A DNA stretch of 64,000 nucleotides from Novipirellula artificiosorum. Lineage in GTDB: Bacteria > Planctomycetota > Planctomycetia > Pirellulales > Pirellulaceae. The translations under genes were made by a program, and so were the position numbers. Location: contig NZ_SJPV01000006.1 of the NCBI RefSeq assembly GCF_007860135.1, forward strand, positions 415,304-479,303, in the 5' to 3' direction. The notes under the pieces are model-generated. The model was not told the DNA's origin, searched no databases, and saw nothing but the letters and a program-made list of their open reading frames with translations. Shown in pieces: positions 45,555 to 54,795 of this stretch. Every line of letters starts with the position of its first letter. The stretch's first letter is position 1.

Positions 45555-47705
45555 ATGACATTCCCACGCTTACTTCTGCTGCTACCGTTGTGGTTCCCTT
45601 TCACCGTCGCCTCGGCTCAAGACAAAGTCCCCTTTGTGCTCGATTGGGCAACCCATTCCCGATCGGCGATCGATCTGAGCCGCTTTCTCGATGCCCCGGC
45701 TGGTCGAGCTGGGTTTGTTCGTCCCAAGGGCGAGCATTTCGTCGATGGCGAAGGGACGCGGATTCGATTGTGGGGGGTGAATTTGGGTGGGCCTTCCTGT
45801 TTTCCAAGCCACGAGGATGCAGAAAAATTGGCAGAGAGCTTGGCTCGGCTTGGCATCAACTGCGTGCGATTTCATGGACTCGATTCGAATTGGGGCATCA
45901 GTTCGATCGACCGTAGTGGGGGTGACACGTCGCGGTTGGACGAAACGAGTCTCGAACGATTTGACTACCTGTTCGATCAGCTTCGTCGCCGCGGTATCTA
46001 TGGCAATATCAACTTGAACGTCTTTCGCACTTACGGTGATGAAGACGGTTTGCCTGACCCTCAGGATCTCGGTCTGGCGAAGTGGGCAACTCATTTCTAT
46101 CCGCGGATCATCGAGCTCGAAGAAAAATACGCTGTCGATCTGCTGACTCATGTGAACCGGTACACGGGCAAGTCGTACGCGAATGATCCCGCCGTCTTGG
46201 TGGTTGAAATCGTCAACGAGAACTCTCTGGTCGAAGGCTGGCTCAATGGAAAGCTTGTCGGTCACGATGACAACAGTGGTGATACGTGGAGTCCGCTGCC
46301 GACGGAATACGCCAAGGAATTGAACCGGCAATTCAACGCATGGCTGATTGAGAATCGCTCAGCCGAACAAAGGGAGAGATTTCGAAGCGATGCCGATTTG
46401 GCTGCCAATGCACCGCTGGTTCTGCTCGCACCGTCACAGTTTTCGTCGGCGACCGCAGAGCGATTTGCAACCGACCAAGAGTTTGTCGTCGACACGGAAC
46501 GATCCTTTTTGCGCCGAATGAAAACGCTTATCAAGGATGAAGTTGGTTTGAAATCGATGCTGATTGGCGATGCGGATCACAACGACTCGGTGAATGGGTT
46601 TCCTCATATGATCAATAATGCTCTCTTTGACTACGCCGATGGTCATGGCTATTGGCAACATCCATCGATTGGGAAGATCACTCGGACGAAGAACGACCCG
46701 ATGGTCAACGATCCAAGTGATTCCACGATGGTCCAATTTGCTCGGGCGCCAATCGTTGGAAAACCCTTTGTTATCAGCGAAACCAATCACCCGTACCCGC
46801 ATCGCTATGCCGTCGAAGGGATTCCTCTGTTGACAGCCTACGCGATGCTACAAGATTGGGATGGCGTCTTCTTCCATGAGTTCGGTCGAGCGGTGTACGA
46901 TAACCCTGATGCTATCGGCCGAAACGGTTGGTTCAATCTGAGCACGGATCCCATCAAGGTAGCGGAGTTGATGTGCTCAGCATTGATGTGGCATCGTGGC
47001 GATGTTCAGTCAGCCAAACAGTTGATCGTCCGCCAGCACACGGTTGATGAAATCATGGCAAATTCTCGGATGCCAAGCTGGGAACACCGGCCGTTTTTTG
47101 ATGATGCGTTTGCCAAGACCTTGCCGTTGGTTCACCGGACGCGTTGGCGACTGGTCGAAAAGCCGGTCAAAGCGGAATACCCCCCGTCACCCGGGATCAA
47201 CGACATCGTGTCGGATACCGAGCAACTTCGTTGGCAAGGTGCGGACAAGAATCGTGGGCGGGTGACAATCGATACGCCAAAAGTTCAGGCGACGATTGGA
47301 TTTCAACGTGATGCCGAGCATCGGAGTTACCCTGGCATCCGTCATCTGTCGGTGGACGTCAAGAACGACTTTGCCACGGTGATCTTGACGAGCCTCGACG
47401 ATCAACCGATCGCATCGAGCAAGAAGTTGCTGCTGTTTGTTGGCGATCGGTCGGCAAATGAAGACTTAACCTGGGAAGATGATTTTCAAACGGTTGCCAA
47501 TTGGGGGAACGGTCCCGTGGCAATCCGGCCCCTGCAAGGCAAGATCAGTTTATGGGGCTTGCAGTCAGGAGGACCACTGACCACCACGGTCCTCGGGTCG
47601 CTCGGCCAACCTACCGACGAAACCTGGACCACTTACGCCAAGGACGGAGGATGGCATGTTTTGCTTGGCAATCCTGTCGGTTCGATGGCTATCCTCGAAC
47701 GTTAA
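45555..47705 (+). CDS. Secreted clan GH-A glycoside hydrolase (GH5-like)
   Basis: Exported glycosidase of about 716 residues from ATG 45555, preceded by a short in-frame ORF that starts at 45504. A signal peptide (RLLLLLPLWFPFTVASAQ) leads a TIM-barrel with the clan GH-A pattern: acid/base Glu222 in VVEIVNENS and nucleophile Glu409 in PFVISETNHP. The FRLWGVNLGG-like start (IRLWGVNLGG) and INCVRFHGLD match cellulase/mannanase-type barrels. The C-terminal 200 residues are beta-rich and lie outside the barrel. The substrate is probably a plant or algal polysaccharide, but this is inference. No partner enzymes are adjacent. Confidence 0.85.
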   Translation: MTFPRLLLLLPLWFPFTVASAQDKVPFVLDWATHSRSAIDLSRFLDAPAGRAGFVRPKGEHFVDGEGTRIRLWGVNLGGPSCFPSHEDAEKLAESLARLGINCVRFHGLDSNWGISSIDRSGGDTSRLDETSLERFDYLFDQLRRRGIYGNINLNVFRTYGDEDGLPDPQDLGLAKWATHFYPRIIELEEKYAVDLLTHVNRYTGKSYANDPAVLVVEIVNENSLVEGWLNGKLVGHDDNSGDTWSPLPTEYAKELNRQFNAWLIENRSAEQRERFRSDADLAANAPLVLLAPSQFSSATAERFATDQEFVVDTERSFLRRMKTLIKDEVGLKSMLIGDADHNDSVNGFPHMINNALFDYADGHGYWQHPSIGKITRTKNDPMVNDPSDSTMVQFARAPIVGKPFVISETNHPYPHRYAVEGIPLLTAYAMLQDWDGVFFHEFGRAVYDNPDAIGRNGWFNLSTDPIKVAELMCSALMWHRGDVQSAKQLIVRQHTVDEIMANSRMPSWEHRPFFDDAFAKTLPLVHRTRWRLVEKPVKAEYPPSPGINDIVSDTEQLRWQGADKNRGRVTIDTPKVQATIGFQRDAEHRSYPGIRHLSVDVKNDFATVILTSLDDQPIASSKKLLLFVGDRSANEDLTWEDDFQTVANWGNGPVAIRPLQGKISLWGLQSGGPLTTTVLGSLGQPTDETWTTYAKDGGWHVLLGNPVGSMAILER

Positions 47706-47944
47706 AGCACGCTCACGAAAGAGTGGTTCCCCGATGAAGATTCCTGGTTCTTTAGCACGATCGCCATTGCTGACTTGCATCGCGACGATGCTCTCGCTGC
47801 TGCGAGACTCGGAGTTGGTTCAAGGCGGGAACTAAAAAGCGTCAATCTGCTCCAAAGATAGCCGGCGGTTGAGTGCCGGACAGACCGCGATTCGGTGAAT
47901 CGTTTCGTGCTGTTTCTTGGAAAGCGATAGAGAGATTGTATTTG

Positions 47945-48328
47945 ATGTTTTTGTCCCAGACGCCTCCGGTGGAAGCAACCGATTTTCCCGTTTCGATCGA
48001 CACCGCGAAATTGAAGGATTGTATTGCAGCGTTGCATGGGTGCATCGCCTCATGCCATGCGTGTGCGTATGAGATGGCGGGCAATCCAAAATTGGCAATG
48101 AGCATTGCCAATGATTGTCCAAAATGCTGCATTGACTGCGCCGACATGTGCGAAATGTTTGTTCGCGCCCTGTCCAGAAAGAGCCCCTATTGGCAACCCT
48201 ATCGCACGTGGTGCCAAGTGATTTGCGAGTGGTGTGCCGATCAATGTGGCGAGCACTACGAAGAGTGTTGCATCGAATGCGCTGAACACTGTATCAAGTG
48301 TGTCGCAGCACTGAACGAATTGGTCTAA
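47945..48328 (+). CDS. Four-helix-bundle copper-binding protein (Csp-like)
   Basis: Small cytosolic protein of 127 residues with 18 cysteines in CxxxC-type patterns along helices: CIASCHACAYEMA, CPKCCIDCADMC, CQVICEWCADQC and ECCIECAEHCIKC. This matches the family of copper storage proteins, which bind many Cu(I) ions inside a four-helix bundle. No signal peptide is visible, so the cytosolic type is more likely. The start ATG 47945 gives a Met followed by a short linker. Its stop codon (48326-48328) overlaps the stop of the convergent gene by three bases. Confidence 0.88.
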   Translation: MFLSQTPPVEATDFPVSIDTAKLKDCIAALHGCIASCHACAYEMAGNPKLAMSIANDCPKCCIDCADMCEMFVRALSRKSPYWQPYRTWCQVICEWCADQCGEHYEECCIECAEHCIKCVAALNELV

Positions 48329-49794
48329 GGGACGAACGTCACGGCATCGATTCGATTCTTGATCGACATTTGCATTTGGGTCAACTCTTGTTCAAGCTGC
48401 TGGTTGCTCTTGAACAGGCTGATTAACGTCGTGCGAATCTGTTGGAGTTCTTCGGCAAGCTCGTCGTGATATGCCTTGATCGCCACGGTTTCCACCTGGC
48501 TGTGTGCGAGGTCTTGTTCCAGTTTCAGCTTGACGGTCTGATTCGTTGTCAGCATCGACTCGGTCGCAGCAATCGCTTCCTCGAGAACTTGTTTTTCGAA
48601 CTCGACCTGCTCCTTTCGAATCGCCAACTGAGCCAATCGAAGGCGAATTTCGCGAATCCCGAATCGATAATCATTCAGGGGGCGAAGGTAGTAAGTCTTG
48701 ATCAACTTCGCGACGCCTTCATCAAACAATTGGCTAGCCGCTTCTTCTTTGACCACAACACGGTCGCCAACGTTAAACGAAACCTCGTTGTCTTCGGATC
48801 GCTGCAGCCGGCTGTCGACCGCTCGTCCACCGGCATCAAAAAATCCTCCGTCGAGCGCCCCAAACTTATCGGGACTGTCGACTTCAATTTTGTGCTTCTT
48901 CGTAAATTCGATCATGGTCCAGCGACTTAGCGGTGGGTCATCTTGGATCGCTTGGCCACCGTCACGCAGATACTTGGTCAGCGTCGCCGGTTTGATACGG
49001 TTACCGAAAAGCTGTTTCAACGCGGTTTCGTCCATGCGGCCATACACGTTCTCATCGTTCGGCAAACTGCCTTCGGCAGTGAACATCAAATGACCGTCGA
49101 GAGGTAGCAATTCATACAGAGACCAGCGGACCGCTTGTCGGCTGGAAATCGCTTGCGCCTGAGCAGGTTGCAAGGGCATTGTGGGCACCAGCGTGGCTTG
49201 TTCCGGAGTACTGCTGTCGACTCGAAACTCACCGAGGTAAAATGTCGGTACCGAAAGTTGGGACTCCGGCAGTAGTTGTTCCGCGAACGCGTAAACGACC
49301 AATCCGTCGGGGACCAGAGGCAACGCCGCAGCCGGTTCACCGTCCGCGGCTGCACCGTCGGCGGTCGCGTCTGCAGCCAGCGCGTCGGGTGGGACGACTT
49401 CACGAGCCTTGCTGAGCACGACCTGCTGAGGATTCGGTGTCTGCATTTCCAGCGACCGCCAAACTCGCCCGGCTTCCACGCCGACTTGGGCCAATTGTTG
49501 GCTCAAAGCGACCAAGCCTTCGCCCGATTGGGAATCACTTGAATCGCCGTATTTGATTGCTTTCTGTTCAAGCACGGCCGCTTCGGCACGCGCTTCCAGC
49601 TTTTCCTTGACATCGTGCCAAGCCGATCGGCTCTTGAGAACTCCGGCGGTCGGAAAAATGAAGGTCACACCGAGCAGCATCGTAAAAATGGCTGCGACGA
49701 TTTGGAACCACCGCCAATCGCGAGCGGCTTTCCACACGACCACGAAGAAACCAATCACCAAGACGATCAGCAGTCCCAGAATGACGAATTTCAT
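48325..49794 (-). CDS. Membrane protein with long coiled-coil, unknown function
   Basis: Protein of 489 residues with two hydrophobic segments (about 2-22 and 30-52), a variable Ala/Pro-rich middle, a segment with beta character (about 240-350) and a C-terminal coiled-coil (about 385-480, LAQLAIRKEQVEFEKQVLEEAI and so on). I recognise no family; by layout it looks like a planctomycete membrane protein. The coiled-coil tail would face the same side as the middle part. It converges with the copper protein; 383 bases upstream of its ATG, to 50177, hold no gene that I can see apart from a short ACCGGTT-rich patch. Confidence 0.78.
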   Translation of the reverse strand: MKFVILGLLIVLVIGFFVVVWKAARDWRWFQIVAAIFTMLLGVTFIFPTAGVLKSRSAWHDVKEKLEARAEAAVLEQKAIKYGDSSDSQSGEGLVALSQQLAQVGVEAGRVWRSLEMQTPNPQQVVLSKAREVVPPDALAADATADGAAADGEPAAALPLVPDGLVVYAFAEQLLPESQLSVPTFYLGEFRVDSSTPEQATLVPTMPLQPAQAQAISSRQAVRWSLYELLPLDGHLMFTAEGSLPNDENVYGRMDETALKQLFGNRIKPATLTKYLRDGGQAIQDDPPLSRWTMIEFTKKHKIEVDSPDKFGALDGGFFDAGGRAVDSRLQRSEDNEVSFNVGDRVVVKEEAASQLFDEGVAKLIKTYYLRPLNDYRFGIREIRLRLAQLAIRKEQVEFEKQVLEEAIAATESMLTTNQTVKLKLEQDLAHSQVETVAIKAYHDELAEELQQIRTTLISLFKSNQQLEQELTQMQMSIKNRIDAVTFVP

Positions 49795-50177
49795 GATCGC
49801 TCAGGAGAAGTGATGGACAACGGGAGAAAAAGGATGGTTTTGCAGCAAACTACATCATTGGATCTTAAGTTGGGTAAGATATGACGTCAAGCTTTTCTCG
49901 CTCTTCTGGCCGTTAAAGCCTTGTTTTTGGCCAGCCTCCCCCCCGACGCTCCGGCTGGGTTGGTGCCCCAGACTCTTGTCGCTCGGCGTTCAGCGTGCCG
50001 TCAAAGTCGTTCTGACCGGACTGACACGCACGACCTCGGCTGTTGAAAACGCCACAACCGGTTGAACCGGTCAAGCTGGCCCCCGTGGTGATCCGAATCG
50101 ACTAACGATGTTATCGGCTGTGCGCCATGTGCCGATTTTTCTCACTGACCCTGTTTTCTCAATCATAGCGACTGACC

Positions 50178-53039
50178 GTGAGCAAATTCGTTCCACCCCC
50201 GTTGCCGTTCGTGATCGCCATTACCGTTGTCACGCTGATTGCGGCCGTTGGCTGCCATCGCAACTATTATCGCCGACAAGCGGATTGTGAGGCGAACGCG
50301 CTGTTGGATGAAAAGGCGAGCCATTTGTCGCGTCCACCGAACCAGCAGTTGCGGATCGATGTGGACCGTCGCAGCCGAATGTTCAATCCGTTCGACCTTG
50401 ATTTCCAGCCGATGCCTCTCGACGATCCTTCGTCGTATGAGTACATGCAATGCGTCGATGGTCGCCGTGGCTATCCCCTGTGGGAAGCGGCGGGGCTGAC
50501 CAACACGGCGGAAAGTCCCGATTGGTGGCAATTTCTGCCGCTTGACGACGATGGCGTGTTGGTGCTGAATTCGGAAAACGCCGTTCGCATCGCGCTGTTG
50601 CATTCACCTGCATATCAAAGCGTCTTGGAAGACCTTTATCTTGCCGCGCTCGATGTGAGCAACGAACGGTTTGTCTTCGACACACAGTTTTTTGGGGGGG
50701 CCCAGACTTTTCTGACCGCTTCGGGGCGTCGTCGTGCTGGTGGTCAGAGCAGCACGCGATATGAAGTGGGGCCGTACAGCAACGGCCGACGAGCCTTGTC
50801 GATGCAACGCCGATTCGCAACCGGGGCGGACCTGGTTGTCGGGGTCGCCAACAGCATCGTTTGGGAATTGAGCGGGCCGAATAGCCAAAGTGCAACAACG
50901 CTTTTTGACTTTGCTCTGCTTCAACCGTTGCTACGCAACGCGGGACGTGATGTCGTTATGGAGAATCTAACGCAGTCCGAGCGTGAGCTCCTGGCCAGCG
51001 TTCGAGCGTTCGAACGATTCCGTCGTGAATTCTTCCTGACCGTCACGATCGGCTCGGGGGGAGGGGGAGCCGGTGGCTACCTGGGGCTGCTGCAAACCCA
51101 ACTGGAAATTCGCAACCTGGAACAGAACATCGCCAGACAAACGGAAAACCTGTTGATCCTCGAGGACACGCTCGTCGAAGAACTGACGAAGTTGCCAGAG
51201 CAGAACGCCGGACCGGCCAGCATCATCAACGATCGGATTCAAGTCGCACAGGCCAAATCCAGTTTGCTGCAATCACAAACCAGCTTGGTCAATGCACAAG
51301 CTAACTACGAGCGAACGGTTGATTCGTTCTTGCGAACCCTGGGACTTCCGCCCTACATCTGCACTCGATTGGAAGACCCGATGTTACAGCGGTTCGAGTT
51401 GATCGATGCCGATCTGATTGGGCGTCGTGAACAATTGTCCGCAGTCCGAATGCGAGTGGGTGAGTTCAATGTCGCCATTTTGGAGCAGGCCGAATTCGAG
51501 GTCGACGAGGTATCGGGATTGCCAGAATCGCGATTGGAGTGGACCGACAACGTGGCCGAGACGCTCGCGACGCTGCGTCAAGAATTGGAGCCGCTTGAAA
51601 CGTTCACGAAAACCTTGATCGAAGAGGACTTGCCACGGGTGAGTCAAGACATCGAGTTCTTCCAGGAAACGCTTGCAGAACGAACGAGTCAAAACGAACA
51701 GCTTCGAGAATCGTATGAAGAACAAAAGGATCAGATCTGTTCGTTGCTTGACACTTCCAACATCAGCGATTCGCTCTTCGATATTGAAATCAGCAAGTTG
51801 AGTGATGATCTTCGCGCTGAATATGATGTGCTGGTGGGTCAGTTGGAATCGTACCAGACGCGTGTCAAGGAGCTCGAGAAGTCCCTCGATCGCTATGTTC
51901 AAGAGGGGCCCCGAGACGATGATCCCGCGGCTGTTGCCCGTGCACTGCGGGATGAGGTTATCCTGGCGTCGCAGGATTTGCTGAGCGAGTTGGCCGACGA
52001 TGTCTTGGCCTTGCAACTGATTCAAGCCCGTGCGAGAACGGAAAGCGTCCTGCTTCCCGACGTGGATATCGAACCGACCGCGGCGGTTCAAATCGCTCGT
52101 GTGAACCGTCGGGATTGGGCGAATGCCCGAGCCGATTTGGTCGACGTGTGGCGGCAAATCGAAGTCCGAGCCGATGATTTGGAAAGCTCGCTGGACGTCG
52201 TCTTTAATGGAGACATCGGAAACGTTGGCAACAATCCGTTGGACCTACGGTCGTCGACGGGCCGGTTGCGAGTGGGGTTGCAATGGGATGCACCGATCAC
52301 TCGGTTGCGGGAACGCAACTCCTACCGAGCGGCGTTGATCAGCTACGAACGTGCCAAGCGGGCGATGTACGGTTTTGAGGACGATGTGTGGCAAACGTTG
52401 CGAACGGAAATTCGGCAGCTTCAAGCGAATCGCTTGACTTTCGAACTCGGACGTCAGGCGGTTGTGATCGCTGCGTCGCAGGTGGAACTGAACGCCGACC
52501 GTCGCGCTTTGAACGAAGCACGAAGCCAAGGGAATGGGCCGACGGCCGCGCGTGACGCGATTACGGCACTCGATGCACTGCTTCGAGCACAGAACACGCT
52601 GTTGGGTATCTTTGTCAACTACGAAGTCGTTCGTCGTAACTTGGACCTCGATCTCGGGACGATGGAGCTGACGCCGGAAGGATTGTGGATTGATCCCGTT
52701 AAGATCGATCCCGACTACCTGCTCTCGCTCCCAGGCACAACGGATTCGGGCATGATCGGTGGCTGTAACCATTGCTGCCTGCCCCGTCGGCCACTGCCAC
52801 GCGAACCCTACTTCGGCTTGTCGCCGATCGATGATTCGGGTCAGCAGGGAATGATCGACTCGGCGATACCAGACGATGACGACTTCCTACCCGCCCCGGT
52901 CTTGCAAGGGTCCGACGTCAATCTGCCCGCGTTCGAACTCCTCGAACCCGAATTCCTCGAGCCCGAGCTCCCCGAGCCCGTGATCGAAATGCCCGAACTT
53001 CCCGCTGCCGTGATCGAAGTGCCCGAGTTGTCGCTGTAG
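50178..53039 (+). CDS. TolC-family outer-membrane lipoprotein with long coiled-coil insertion
   Basis: A 953-residue TolC/OEP relative, about twice the usual length. It is a lipoprotein (lipobox AAVGC, Cys26). The first OEP half ends near residue 400; residues about 414-622 form a heptad-rich insertion (EPLETFTKTLIEED, VSQDIEFFQETLAERTSQNE, KELEKSLDRYV); the second half follows (NPLDLRSSTGRLRVGLQW, then a helix with ARDAITALDALLRAQNTLLG). The C-terminal 60 residues are Pro/Glu-rich. The coil may lengthen the periplasmic tunnel or bind a partner. A GTG start (50178) opens the frame. No adaptor or pump is beside it. Confidence 0.85.
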   Translation: MSKFVPPPLPFVIAITVVTLIAAVGCHRNYYRRQADCEANALLDEKASHLSRPPNQQLRIDVDRRSRMFNPFDLDFQPMPLDDPSSYEYMQCVDGRRGYPLWEAAGLTNTAESPDWWQFLPLDDDGVLVLNSENAVRIALLHSPAYQSVLEDLYLAALDVSNERFVFDTQFFGGAQTFLTASGRRRAGGQSSTRYEVGPYSNGRRALSMQRRFATGADLVVGVANSIVWELSGPNSQSATTLFDFALLQPLLRNAGRDVVMENLTQSERELLASVRAFERFRREFFLTVTIGSGGGGAGGYLGLLQTQLEIRNLEQNIARQTENLLILEDTLVEELTKLPEQNAGPASIINDRIQVAQAKSSLLQSQTSLVNAQANYERTVDSFLRTLGLPPYICTRLEDPMLQRFELIDADLIGRREQLSAVRMRVGEFNVAILEQAEFEVDEVSGLPESRLEWTDNVAETLATLRQELEPLETFTKTLIEEDLPRVSQDIEFFQETLAERTSQNEQLRESYEEQKDQICSLLDTSNISDSLFDIEISKLSDDLRAEYDVLVGQLESYQTRVKELEKSLDRYVQEGPRDDDPAAVARALRDEVILASQDLLSELADDVLALQLIQARARTESVLLPDVDIEPTAAVQIARVNRRDWANARADLVDVWRQIEVRADDLESSLDVVFNGDIGNVGNNPLDLRSSTGRLRVGLQWDAPITRLRERNSYRAALISYERAKRAMYGFEDDVWQTLRTEIRQLQANRLTFELGRQAVVIAASQVELNADRRALNEARSQGNGPTAARDAITALDALLRAQNTLLGIFVNYEVVRRNLDLDLGTMELTPEGLWIDPVKIDPDYLLSLPGTTDSGMIGGCNHCCLPRRPLPREPYFGLSPIDDSGQQGMIDSAIPDDDDFLPAPVLQGSDVNLPAFELLEPEFLEPELPEPVIEMPELPAAVIEVPELSL

Positions 53040-53136
53040 GGGGTGATTCGCGTCTCCCCCTAGCCGAATCCGACGAAAGCGAAAATACTCTTGTCGTCAA
53101 TGTTCCCTCGTCCAACTTTATCACGGATCTGCTCAG

Positions 53137-54060
53137 ATGCACAACGAACCTCCTACCCCCATCACGTTCGAAGAGGCGATGAAGACCGGCTTCGACGAAA
53201 CGCCGATGGAAAGCCGTATCAAGGTCTATGGGGTTCGGTACGTGTTTGTCGTGGACGACGATGACAACGAGTTTTACGTAACCCGGCTGGGGTGGCGATT
53301 GCTGGAAAACCTGCAATCGGAGAACTGGTATAAGGATAAGGCTTACGCCAAGCGGGGTGAGCGGCTTGTGGAAGGCAGCGGCGTGGTCTATCGCGTCCCG
53401 ACAACCAATTCCAGAGGCATTGATCAAAATCTTGTGGTCAAGTTTTCTCGTTTCGCCGAAGAAGTGCCGCTTCAAGTTGCCAAGACCTTCCCGGATAAAA
53501 TGCCGGCGGAGGTGGTTCAGGGGGCGATGTTCAACGACCCGTTTCAAGAGTTTGGGCTGTTGGTCGACCTGCGCAATGGGCACTTTGGTCGTAAGACGCT
53601 GAAGATCATGACCAAGCATCCGATTTGTATTTTCAGCCCCGCAAGAAAATGTGCGCCTTGGCGACTTGGACGTGAGCGAGGGCGGTTCGATCGCTATCGA
53701 AGCGGTATGGCCGCCAACAACGATTCAAAGTATTCGAAAATGGATTTGGATTTTGAGCGGCAATACGTGTATCTCTTCGCTTGGGTCAAGGGAACCAATG
53801 CCGATGTCTGCGCGCAACAGGGATTGATCACGGCGCAGGAGGCCGGCGAGATCACGATGCGAGCTGCGGACGAAATGCGAGATAAGGGCTTTCGCGTGCT
53901 CGACAACAAACCAAGCCATGTGATTCTGCGACAGCGGTCCAATGGCGAATTGCTCAGACGAAACGGTGAGCTTGTTTATGCGCTCGTCGATTTCGAACTG
54001 CTGCTCCGAACCGAGGAGTACAAGGAATTTTTGCGCAACCGTGATAAGGCCAATGCCTGA
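53137..54060 (+). CDS. Unknown protein with kinase-like elements, possible pseudokinase
   Basis: Protein of 307 residues. An N-lobe-like start has GSGVVYRVPT followed by NLVVKFSR, placing a Lys where kinases bind ATP. A later FRVLDNKPSHVIL and ALVDFELLLR resemble the catalytic loop and the DFG motif, but there is no HRD and the first Asp is uncertain. Lipopolysaccharide-kinase-like or spore-coat-kinase-like folds are alternatives. I cannot name the substrate. It starts about 95 bases after the TolC-like lipoprotein on the same strand; the 400 bases downstream show only CTGCTCCCTC-type repeats. Confidence 0.7.
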   Translation: MHNEPPTPITFEEAMKTGFDETPMESRIKVYGVRYVFVVDDDDNEFYVTRLGWRLLENLQSENWYKDKAYAKRGERLVEGSGVVYRVPTTNSRGIDQNLVVKFSRFAEEVPLQVAKTFPDKMPAEVVQGAMFNDPFQEFGLLVDLRNGHFGRKTLKIMTKHPICIFSPARKCAPWRLGRERGRFDRYRSGMAANNDSKYSKMDLDFERQYVYLFAWVKGTNADVCAQQGLITAQEAGEITMRAADEMRDKGFRVLDNKPSHVILRQRSNGELLRRNGELVYALVDFELLLRTEEYKEFLRNRDKANA

Positions 54061-54468
54061 TCGCCCGGCCGGCCAGAGTCGTCTGCCTCGGGTACGGTGC
54101 TCCCTCGAGTGACATGCTCCCTGCTCCCTCAGGTACCGCGATCGGGTTGGCGAAAAGGGGCTGGACCTTGAGCCACAACGGCGCGAGGAGCGTACATTTT
54201 GACGCACCCCCTGTGGTGGGGTTTCGCTCTGCTTGCTCTTGCGTTTAAGTTCAAATTGTCGGTATCAACCCTTTAATGGTGATGATGGCCGCGTTAGAAT
54301 GTGGTGTGGGTCATGGGCTCGCCAAAACCAAAACGAGGGCGTTTTTGGCTCCGTGAAAGACGTGCAGAAGGCACGCTGGGGCCCCATCACAATCATCCCG
54401 ATCCTTGATTGCACGATTGCGGTGGCACACGTTCGATACGATTCGCAAATGATGAAGTGAGGTTAGCC

Positions 54469-54729
54469 ATGGGAGCAGGTTGGTACTATATGGCAAGCGG
54501 ATGGATTCGGAAAACACGTCGAATCGGCCCGATCTCGGAAGCCGACCTGTTGGTTCGCATCGATGAAGGGAAAATCTCTCCAGAAACATTGCTGCAAAGC
54601 AGTAAGACGAAGAGTAAGTGGGTGCCGATGAAGGCGATTGGTCCCGCGATCAAACGTTGGAACAAGACCCATCCCGACGACGTTGTCATTAAAGAGAGGA
54701 AGCCCAAGCCAGAAGAGCATCGAGAGTAG
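54469..54729 (+). CDS. Small GYF-2 (DUF4339) domain protein
   Basis: A protein of 86 residues. Residues about 5-55 fit the GYF-2 fold (WYYMASGWIR, then GPISEADLLVRIDEGKI and PETLLQSS), often a protein-interaction module in bacterial membrane proteins. The tail is basic. Its amber stop (54727-54729) is in the same frame as the DUF4129 membrane protein that begins at once after it, so the two may form one protein if the stop is read through or is a sequence error. The ATG has a weak but plausible ribosome site (TGAGG). Confidence 0.75.
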   Translation: MGAGWYYMASGWIRKTRRIGPISEADLLVRIDEGKISPETLLQSSKTKSKWVPMKAIGPAIKRWNKTHPDDVVIKERKPKPEEHRE

Positions 54730-54795
54730 ACCCCAATTGAAACCAAGCTCGCTCACAAAACGGTTGCTGATTACGCCGCAATAGCCGTTGCGCCT

